Positions 57,722 through 64,000 of a stretch of DNA of 64,000 bases are shown here, piece after piece (position 1 is the first letter of the stretch; the number at the start of each line of letters is the position of its first letter). The translations under genes and the position numbers were made by a program. The notes beneath the pieces were generated by a model. The model saw nothing but the letters and a program-made list of their open reading frames with translations, did no database searches and had not been told where the DNA came from. The DNA comes from Agrobacterium tumefaciens (GTDB lineage: Bacteria > Pseudomonadota > Alphaproteobacteria > Rhizobiales > Rhizobiaceae). The stretch lies in contig NZ_JXQV01000003.1 in assembly GCF_000834635.1 (NCBI RefSeq), positions 1 through 64,000 on the forward strand. Reading direction: 5' to 3'.

Positions 57722-58065
57722 TGGTGGAGGATGAAAGTAGCCTTGCACTCACAGGCCACCCCATGACCAGAAGAGCGGACAACGACAACACGCCTCGCCT
57801 TCTCAGTCGAAAGCAGGCCGCCGAATATCTAGGCATCGGCGAATCAACATTCTCCTTGTGGGTTTCTACCCACAAGGTTCCAGCGTCCTTTGCCGGCACA
57901 AGAAGGTGGGACAAGCGAGCGATCGACGCGAAACTCGATGCGATCAGCGGCCTGGACGCAGCAAACGATAACGTCGAAGATGAATTCGAGAAATGGGAGC
58001 GCGAGCAAAGTGCGAGAGAGGCTCAAGGGATTAGCGAAGGTAAAAAAGCGCCTCGCAAGCGGTAG
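57718..58065 (+). CDS. Excisionase-like MerR/HTH_17 protein, 115 aa
   Basis: Start overlaps the previous stop. The core LLSRKQAAEYLGIGESTFSL followed by WVSTHKVPASFAGTRRWDKR is the DNA-binding HTH_17 of excisionases and AlpA-like proteins. ADNDNTP lies before and AANDNVE after this core. It directs integrase towards excision and overlaps the integrase gene by 56 bases. Confidence 0.8.
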   Translation: MMVEDESSLALTGHPMTRRADNDNTPRLLSRKQAAEYLGIGESTFSLWVSTHKVPASFAGTRRWDKRAIDAKLDAISGLDAANDNVEDEFEKWEREQSAREAQGISEGKKAPRKR

Positions 58066-59077
58066 GACCGTAATATACTGCTATGCTTGGCGCGGCGGCC
58101 CGCTTCTCAAGGACAAAGCGGGCAATCCGCTACAGCCTGGTGACCCTCTACTGATGCGTGCGTTTGTCGAGGCGACAAAAGACCGGTTTGTTGACCCCAC
58201 GGAAAATCTCAACAAGCTTATCACCGAGTACAAATCTTCCACAGACTTCACAAAGCTGTCCCTGAAGTCGCAGAAGGAATACAATCGGTACCTCGACAAA
58301 ATTCGCGACAAATTCGGTTTGATGAGTTTGGTTGCTATCCAAGACAAGCGGTCTCGCGGAAAGTTTAAAGAATGGCGAGACGGAATGTCCGACAAGCCCC
58401 GTGCCGCCGATTTCGCATGGATGGTCCTCGCCCGCGTCTTGTCTGTGGCAAAGGATCGCGGGCGGATCTCGACCAATCAAGCGGAACGTGGTGGCCGTAT
58501 CTACTCAGCAGACCGCACCGAAAACATTTGGACGGAAGACCATCTGGCAGCTTTGTTCGCTGTGGCGTCAGAAGAAATCAAAGCGGCGGTCGTTATGGCC
58601 CTGTGGACAGGCCAGCGAAAGGGCGATCTGTTGAGGGCGCCGTGGAGCGACTACGATGGTCACCACATAAAAGTGAAGCAGGGCAAGACCGGCGCTCGCG
58701 TGAAAATACCAGCGAGTGCAGAGCTTCGCGAGTTGCTCGACAACATGCCGCGGATCTCGCCTGTGATTCTCACGAACAAACGGGACAAAACACCGTGGAC
58801 GTCTGACGGGTTTAATTCCAGCTGGTCGAAAACGAAAATCAAGGCAAACATCACCGACCTCACCTTCCACGATCTACGCGGAACGGCTGTCACGCGGCTG
58901 GCTCTTGCAGATTGCTCGGTTGCACAGATCGCGTCCATTACCGGCCACAGCCTCAAAGACGTCGAGGGAATTCTGGATGCTCACTATCTTGGGGGGAAGT
59001 CGGCTCTAGCTGACGAAGCCATCAGGAAGCTCGAGAGGTTTCGGCTTAAATCAAATGAAAAAGAGAAGCCCGCTTGA
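58010..59077 (+). CDS. int: Tyrosine recombinase integrase, 355 aa
   Basis: GTG start inside the excisionase gene is chosen because the protein before it is non-homologous in character. N-terminal arm-binding part 1-60, core-binding 65-155, catalytic domain with R203 (TGQRKGD), H287-x-x-R290 (FHDLRG), H313 (TGHS) and Y326 (AHYLG). All five catalytic positions are present. It faces the tRNA-Arg target. Confidence 0.9.
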   Translation: MRERLKGLAKVKKRLASGRTVIYCYAWRGGPLLKDKAGNPLQPGDPLLMRAFVEATKDRFVDPTENLNKLITEYKSSTDFTKLSLKSQKEYNRYLDKIRDKFGLMSLVAIQDKRSRGKFKEWRDGMSDKPRAADFAWMVLARVLSVAKDRGRISTNQAERGGRIYSADRTENIWTEDHLAALFAVASEEIKAAVVMALWTGQRKGDLLRAPWSDYDGHHIKVKQGKTGARVKIPASAELRELLDNMPRISPVILTNKRDKTPWTSDGFNSSWSKTKIKANITDLTFHDLRGTAVTRLALADCSVAQIASITGHSLKDVEGILDAHYLGGKSALADEAIRKLERFRLKSNEKEKPA

Positions 59078-59092
59078 AGCGGGCTTTCTTGT
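59066..59092 (+). terminator. Integrase terminator
   Basis: AAGCCCGCT / AGCGGGCTT with a two- to three-base loop that holds the integrase stop, then TCTT. Confidence 0.7.
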
Positions 59093-59123
59093 AGTGGTTG
59101 CATAGGCAGAACAGGTCTAGAAC

Positions 59124-59159
59124 GAATTTTGCAAACTGCGTCAGAATTTTGCAAACTGC
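59124..59159 (+). repeat. Two 16-base direct repeats, likely integrase arm sites
   Basis: GAATTTTGCAAACTGC occurs at 59124-59139 and 59144-59159, one every 20 bases, between integrase and the attachment tRNA. Spacing of two helical turns suits tandem arm-type binding. Confidence 0.6.
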
Positions 59160-59194
59160 TAACTACCGTTAACCACCTAAGTCCTTGTAATTAG

Positions 59195-59271
<77 letters not shown>

Positions 59272-59285
59272 TTTATCTCTATAGT

Positions 59286-59591
59286 TCAGTGCGTCCAGGG
59301 CTGGGTGCGGCTGTACTTGAAATTGTCGGTGTAGGAAACGACCTTGCGGGTTGCCTCCTGGGGTTGGATCACGCGGTACTCAATGCCCTTGCGCTGAGCG
59401 TAGGCTTCGGCCTGTTCCTGCGTTCCGAACGAAAGCTTGACCTGCTGCTGCATATCAGACGTGGACGTGTATCCCATGATCGGATCAATTCTGCGTGGAA
59501 CCTCGGCTTCAAATTCCAACACCCACAGGTTCGTCTTTGCCTTGCCAGATTGCATGGCCGTCTTGGCTGGGCGATAAATTTTTGCAGACAT
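59286..59591 (-). CDS. NDUFS4-like complex I accessory protein, 101 aa
   Basis: Start MSAKIYRPAKTAMQSGKAKT. Contains WVLEFEAEVPRRIDPIMGYT, KLSFGTQEQAEAYAQRKGIE and the end YSRTQPWTH, characteristic of the ETC_C1_NDUFS4 family. In alphaproteobacteria this subunit is a supernumerary member of NADH dehydrogenase. It is a host gene beside the attachment tRNA. The longer upstream frame has no family resemblance. Confidence 0.88.
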   Translation of the reverse strand: MSAKIYRPAKTAMQSGKAKTNLWVLEFEAEVPRRIDPIMGYTSTSDMQQQVKLSFGTQEQAEAYAQRKGIEYRVIQPQEATRKVVSYTDNFKYSRTQPWTH

Positions 59592-59833
59592 TCCAAACTG
59601 CTCCGGTATTGCGATCAAGCGGTCTACCGCTCTTTCTGGCCACAACGCATCATATCTCGATAACAATGCGCGTGCAAAACTCAATTGAACCGACTCATCC
59701 GTGAAGTCAAGCCGCTCGCTACACCCTTGTTGCGGAAACCATAAAAACCACAAGTCTTGAAATTTTTCAGCCCAGTCTTGCGCCCTGCCCGAGAAGCATA
59801 TTCTATCGGCACGCACTGAAAAGGATATGATAG

Positions 59834-59980
59834 ATGAACGAAAACGTTATTAAATTTCGCAAGCCGGAGCCACCAAAGCAGCCGCGCAAGCCAAATCCTC
59901 AAATGCGCAAACTGGCGGTCGTTGCCGCTGTCATCGCATTCTTCGTTGCCACATGGGGCTACTTCCAATATCTGGCGTAA
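59834..59980 (+). CDS. Small host membrane protein, 48 aa
   Basis: AAGG precedes MNENVIKFRKPEPPKQPRKP. A basic, Pro-rich start, then one span (KLAVVAAVIAFFVATWGYF). Such conserved mini-proteins are common in Rhizobiales. Stop lies in the loop of a hairpin. Confidence 0.65.
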   Translation: MNENVIKFRKPEPPKQPRKPNPQMRKLAVVAAVIAFFVATWGYFQYLA

Positions 59981-59991
59981 AGCCAGATATT
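59967..59991. terminator. Hairpin at the end of the small membrane gene
   Basis: AATATCTGGC and GCCAGATATT form a perfect ten-base stem with loop GTAAA. No long T run follows. Confidence 0.45.
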
Positions 59992-60083
59992 AATGCGCAA
60001 GAGCCGATCTTCATCGACATTCATTTTAAACTGAAACTTTGTGGGATTTTTGCAAGCCATTGAAATCATGACTTTTAAGAAAG

Positions 60084-60160
<77 letters not shown>

Positions 60161-60506
60161 TCTTTCGATGCTGGGGAGATACACGGTTCACCCATGGCCT
60201 GCAATAGGAAAATCAAAAATTTTTCATTTTTTTGCATCGCAATATATTTCAGCAGAAATAAAATTAGCCGGACAAGTATCAGATGTCTGTCCAAAGCTGG
60301 ATATCTGTTCAGGGCAATAACTAGCAGCTCACATTTTAGAGCTTTTTAACGGTTGAGCCAATAAGTCTGCGTAATCGATGCGGTTCAGAGCCGACAGCAT
60401 GATGCATTCGTCGAAGCCATCGCGGCATTCCATTCAATTACACTGTATTTTACTGGGCGGTTAACTGATCCCGGCTGTTGTCAGGCGTCGGTTACGGGGG
60501 GACTCA

Positions 60507-62456
60507 ATGCTTGAGAATTTCGGAATCAAAACAAAAATCCTGTCTTTGCTCGTCCTTCTGGGCGTCTTTTCGTTATCTGGCATAGCTTACATGTCCGTCC
60601 GCTTCAGTCAGGCCAATGATGCCTATCGTGGCTTCATTACAAATGAGAGTCAGGCTGCGGTGCTCGGCGCACGAGCATCGGCAGGGGTCTGGACGGCCGT
60701 TGCAATTTCGTTTCGTCTGATCGAGCAAGATGCAACCTCGACCACCTACAAAGAGATCAAAGAGAAATACGAAAAGGATATGCAGGTCGCCGCTGAACGG
60801 TTCCAGTCGATCGGCGTTATGGTGCCGAGCCGCCAGGAGACGATGCAGAAGATTGTTGCTCTTCTTCGTTCGGTCAAAGCCAACACGGATAAGACCATTG
60901 CCCTTGCCGCAGCTGGCAACCGCTCCGAAATTCCAGCTATTCTAAAAGAAAACGACTCGCTGATGAAGCAGCTTTCCGCCGAAACTGGCGGCAACAACAC
61001 GGCCATGATGGAAATTCTGACCTCTGGCGGTGACCGGATGTCTGCATCCGTCGAATCGACCATCAAATGGAGCATCATCTGCCTCAGCATTGGCGTGCTG
61101 GTTGCATTTGCGCTGGCGGTTTACGTCACGAATGCCGGAATCACGACCCCGATGGCGCGCCTGCGTGAACGCATGACGAGCCTTGCCAATGGCGAAACTG
61201 CCGTCGATGTTGTTGGAACGTCGCGCAAGGATGAGATCGGCGAGATGGCAAAAACCGTCGCTGTATTCCGCGACAATGCCATTGAGCGCGCCAAGCTTTC
61301 TCAACAGGCCGATGAAGCACAGTTCGCAACCGAAGCAGAGCGTGCCGAAAGAGACAGCCAGAAGGCCCGCGAATCGCAGGAACTGCAGCTCGCTGTTACC
61401 GAACTGGAAACAGCCCTTGGTCGTCTGGCCGATGGTGATCTGGCATTCCGCATCGAAAATGAATTCGTTCCGCATCTGGATGGACTGCGCCGCAACTTCA
61501 ACAGCTCCATCGCAAAGCTGAATGCCGCGATGAATACGGTTGGCGGCAACGCGCATGCCATCAGCGCCGGTGCAAACGAGCTTCTTGGCTCGGCAGACAA
61601 TCTTTCCCGCCGCACGGAGCAGCAGGCTGCATCAGTCGAGGAGACCGCAGCCGCGCTGGAAGAAATCACTACGACGGTGAAGGACGCGGCAAAGCGCGCC
61701 GATGAGGCCAGCAAACTGGTTGTCCGCACCCGCGACGGCGCCGAAAACTCCAGCAAGATCGTTCGCAATGCCATCCAGGCGATGAACCAGATCGAAACGT
61801 CCTCGAAAGAGATCGCAAACATCATTGGCGTCATCGATGATATCGCGTTTCAGACCAACCTTCTCGCACTCAACGCGGGCGTCGAGGCCGCACGTGCCGG
61901 TGACGCGGGCAAGGGCTTTGCCGTCGTTGCTCAGGAAGTCCGTGAATTGGCGTCCCGCTCTGCAAATGCAGCCAAAGAAATCAAGGCGCTGATCAACACA
62001 TCGGGTGAACAGGTGCGCACCGGCGTCAACTTGGTTGGTGAAACCGGCAAGTCTCTGGAAACGATTGCTGCGGAAGTGCAGGAAATCAACAAGCACGTCC
62101 ACGCGATTGCCGAAGCCTCCCGTGAACAGTCGCTGGGTCTTCAGGAAATCAACACGGCCGTGAACACGATGGACCAGGGTACGCAGCAGAATGCGGCCAT
62201 GGTGGAAGAATCGACAGCTGCCAGCCACGCGCTTGCACAGGAAGCCAAGAGCCTGACGGAAATGCTCGGCCAATTCCGTCTTGGTGAATCCGGCATTGCA
62301 CAGCGCCCCCCCGTTACTGCCACAAAGCCACGTGTGGCGAGCAAAGCCTCGACACCTGCGCCCTCGCCTGCCCGCAGCCTCGGCCGCAAGCTGGCCAGCG
62401 CATTTGGCGGCGGCGCGGCTGCCGTCAAGCATGAGCCGGAGTGGTCTGAATTCTGA
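60507..62456 (+). CDS. Methyl-accepting chemotaxis protein, 649 aa
   Basis: GGGGGA precedes the ATG. Span 1 near 12-32, a periplasmic four-helix part 35-185, span 2 near 190-210, HAMP with [20 protein letters not shown], then a second HAMP-like stretch, and the signalling hairpin ([40 protein letters not shown]). Methylation helices flank it. The last residues are EWSEF, a fit to the xWxxF tail that tethers CheR/CheB. It senses an unknown ligand. Confidence 0.92.
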   Translation: MLENFGIKTKILSLLVLLGVFSLSGIAYMSVRFSQANDAYRGFITNESQAAVLGARASAGVWTAVAISFRLIEQDATSTTYKEIKEKYEKDMQVAAERFQSIGVMVPSRQETMQKIVALLRSVKANTDKTIALAAAGNRSEIPAILKENDSLMKQLSAETGGNNTAMMEILTSGGDRMSASVESTIKWSIICLSIGVLVAFALAVYVTNAGITTPMARLRERMTSLANGETAVDVVGTSRKDEIGEMAKTVAVFRDNAIERAKLSQQADEAQFATEAERAERDSQKARESQELQLAVTELETALGRLADGDLAFRIENEFVPHLDGLRRNFNSSIAKLNAAMNTVGGNAHAISAGANELLGSADNLSRRTEQQAASVEETAAALEEITTTVKDAAKRADEASKLVVRTRDGAENSSKIVRNAIQAMNQIETSSKEIANIIGVIDDIAFQTNLLALNAGVEAARAGDAGKGFAVVAQEVRELASRSANAAKEIKALINTSGEQVRTGVNLVGETGKSLETIAAEVQEINKHVHAIAEASREQSLGLQEINTAVNTMDQGTQQNAAMVEESTAASHALAQEAKSLTEMLGQFRLGESGIAQRPPVTATKPRVASKASTPAPSPARSLGRKLASAFGGGAAAVKHEPEWSEF

Positions 62457-62467
62457 TAACCGACAAG

Positions 62468-62499
62468 AAGCCGGGCGATACCATCGCCCGGCTTTCCGT
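62468..62499 (+). terminator. Rho-independent terminator after the chemotaxis gene
   Basis: Perfect twelve-base stem AAGCCGGGCGAT / ATCGCCCGGCTT with loop ACC and a short T-rich tail. Confidence 0.75.
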
Positions 62500-62546
62500 T
62501 TCGCGACATATGCGAATGGGATAAAGTGCCGGAATTGTGTTCCGCG

Positions 62547-62675
62547 TCACGCTGCGAACCGGGGGTTGCGCAGCTTCATTACCAAGATTTCACTTCCTCC
62601 TGCCTTAAAGCTGTGCGACTTCCCATCAATGGAAATCGTATCGCCGACATCATATGCGACATTGTTCTCAGGCAT
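62547..62675 (-). CDS. Candidate small protein, 42 aa
   Basis: AAGGGCG precedes MPENNVAYDVGDTISIDGKS, which continues HSFKAGGSEILVMKLRNPR. Beta-like and plausible, on the strand opposite to both flanking genes. Supported only by start site and sequence character. Confidence 0.35.
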   Translation of the reverse strand: MPENNVAYDVGDTISIDGKSHSFKAGGSEILVMKLRNPRFAA

Positions 62676-62723
62676 CGCCCTTGGAAATCGCTGGAACTCG
62701 GCCAAGTCTTGCAGGTACCCCAC

Positions 62724-64000
62724 ATGACCACGCCCGATGACGCTGGCAAAAGCAAAAATACCGCAGCACCCCAGCCGGACCTGAGGGACATTCTCAGCAC
62801 GTCACGGACCGGCAAGAAAAAGTCACGCCGCGCACTTTATATAACGGTTGCGCTGTTGGTGCTGGCGGGTGCCGGGGGTTATTATTATGTCGCTGGCGGC
62901 GCCAGTGTCGCCTATACCTACACAACGCTGGACGCCAAGAAAGGTGATCTGGCGGTTATCGTGACCTCCACAGGATCCGTTCAGCCCACCGATCAGGTGG
63001 ACATATCCAGCGAGCTTTCCGGCACCATCCGCAAGGTCAACGTGACCTATAACAGCGAGGTGAAGTCGGGCGCTATTCTGGCGGAGCTGGATACGAACAA
63101 ACTGGAAGCCGATGTGCAAAGCGCGCGCGCCAAGCTCTCCTCCGCCAAGGCCAGCGTCCTGAAGGCAAAGGCCGATCTGGGCTCTGCGAAATCCTCAATG
63201 GACCGGCTGCGATCGCTAGTGCAGAGCCGTGTTTCCAGCCAGCAGGACCTTGAAGTCGCACAGTTCACCTATGACGCAGCCGCCGCCACGCTTGAGGTCA
63301 ACAGCGCATCGGTTCTTTCGGCTGAGGCAGATCTGCGGCTTGCGGAACTCAATCTCGGCAAGGCGAAAATCGTCTCACCCATCAACGGCGTGGTGCTGAC
63401 GCGCGATGTGGACCCCGGTGCCACAGTGGCATCTTCGCTGAACGCGCCCGTTCTGTTCACCATTGCGGGCGACCTGCGACAGATGGAGCTTCAGGTGGCT
63501 ATCGATGAGGCAGATGTCGGCAAGGTGCAGACTGGGCAGACCGCGACTTTCAATGTGGACGCCTATCCCGAGCGAAGCTTCCCGGCGAAGATACAAACTG
63601 TGCGCTTTGCCTCGGAAACCGTTTCCAACGTCGTTACGTACAAAGGCATATTGACGGTCGATAACGCAGAGCTGCTTTTGCGCCCAGGCATGACGGCAAC
63701 TGCCAATATTGTGGTGGAACAGGTCAAGGATGCCATCCTCATTCCCAACGCTGCTCTTCGATATACACCACCGCGCGAATCGGCCTCGCGTGGCGGCGGC
63801 ATGATGGGGCTTTTCCGCCCTCCCCGCATGGGGCGCCAGCGCGGCGGCAATGGGGCTGAAGAAACGACGAAACGCAGCGTATGGGTGTTGCGCAACAACG
63901 CGCCGGTTTCTGTGCCTGTTGAGACTGGCGCGACAGATGGCCAGTTTACGGCCATCAAATCCGGCGACATCAAGCCAGATGATCAGGTCATCACCGACGC
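62724..64000 (+). CDS. MacA/HlyD-like efflux periplasmic adaptor (3' end outside window)
   Basis: GCAGG precedes MTTPDDAGKSKNTAAPQPDL. Membrane anchor near 33-50 (ALYITVALLVLAGAGGYYYV), then a lipoyl half (VTSTGSVQPTDQVDISSELS), a coiled-coil hairpin, and the second half (KIVSPINGVVLTRDVDPGAT), followed by a beta barrel. This is the RND/MacA-type membrane fusion protein that joins an inner-membrane transporter (probably MacB-like, expected downstream) with an outer-membrane channel. The loop with GGGMMGLFRPPRMGRQRGGN is an insertion. Runs off the window at codon 425. Confidence 0.88.
   Translation, partial: MTTPDDAGKSKNTAAPQPDLRDILSTSRTGKKKSRRALYITVALLVLAGAGGYYYVAGGASVAYTYTTLDAKKGDLAVIVTSTGSVQPTDQVDISSELSGTIRKVNVTYNSEVKSGAILAELDTNKLEADVQSARAKLSSAKASVLKAKADLGSAKSSMDRLRSLVQSRVSSQQDLEVAQFTYDAAAATLEVNSASVLSAEADLRLAELNLGKAKIVSPINGVVLTRDVDPGATVASSLNAPVLFTIAGDLRQMELQVAIDEADVGKVQTGQTATFNVDAYPERSFPAKIQTVRFASETVSNVVTYKGILTVDNAELLLRPGMTATANIVVEQVKDAILIPNAALRYTPPRESASRGGGMMGLFRPPRMGRQRGGNGAEETTKRSVWVLRNNAPVSVPVETGATDGQFTAIKSGDIKPDDQVITD

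Noticed and set aside
59967..59991. The ten-base hairpin as an attachment or insertion-sequence end
   Set aside because: It overlaps a stop codon at a gene end and has no direct-repeat flank or transposase; a transcription hairpin is simpler.
61632..62432. A 266-codon minus-strand frame in the chemotaxis gene
   Set aside because: Antisense to the conserved signalling domain; a composition effect of high-GC coding DNA.

Overview
The window is almost entirely one temperate siphovirus-type prophage (positions 1 to about 59,200) in an alphaproteobacterial chromosome, most likely of the order Hyphomicrobiales (Rhizobiales: Agrobacterium/Rhizobium or Brucella/Ochrobactrum-like). This rests on host genes at the right end (an NDUFS4-type complex I accessory protein, a chemotaxis receptor ending in EWSEF, two tRNAs), on gene-transfer-agent-like tail proteins, and on general protein character. 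The right attachment end is the 3' end of a tRNA-Arg(TCT) gene at 59,195-59,271, next to a tyrosine integrase. The left prophage end lies outside the window, because the leftmost gene is cut by the edge and no second copy of the tRNA end is seen.

Layout from right to left: integration module on the + strand (integrase, excisionase-like HTH, three small genes); immunity region with two different repressors (54,949-56,888); a long leftward early operon (53.5 to 36 kb) encoding a Sak4-like ATPase, DUF669 protein, acyl carrier protein, sliding clamp, PD-(D/E)XK nuclease, sigma-like protein, SF2 helicases, Gp157, DNA methyltransferase and a primase-helicase; a mixed accessory stretch (30-36 kb) with a kinase/RNase H-like gene pair, membrane proteins, a VRR-NUC nuclease and a repeat-rich non-coding block; the leftward late region (29.9 to 7 kb) with HNH, terminases, portal, S49 protease, HK97 capsid, connectors, GTA-like tail, tape measure, tip and fibre proteins, then endolysin and spanins; a + strand patch (3.8-7.0 kb) with an SRAP protein and an O-antigen-type acyltransferase; and a second leftward early operon (3.7 kb to the left edge) with a phosphoesterase, HD phosphohydrolase and dNMP kinase.

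At least fourteen + strand genes or small clusters sit against the main leftward direction and look like independently expressed lysogeny or accessory genes. Among them are a McrA-like HNH enzyme, a DUF4145-like protein and several membrane or secreted proteins.

Three sequence systems tie the prophage together. First, the palindrome ACAAATTTGT overlaps the promoters of all three leftward early operons and one rightward promoter, and is probably the operator of one repressor; a different operator core, ACCGGT, surrounds the second repressor and the integration operon. Second, a CACCAC-GAGGAGAC leader stands before about sixteen early genes on both strands. Third, the tetrapeptide ANDN or a close variant recurs in about fifteen unrelated early proteins and was not seen in the virion proteins. 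The kinase/RNase H-like pair and the ANDN tag are the best candidates for undescribed biology.

From 59.3 kb on is host chromosome: complex I accessory gene, a small membrane protein, tRNA-Pro, a methyl-accepting chemotaxis protein and the start of a MacA/HlyD-type efflux adaptor.
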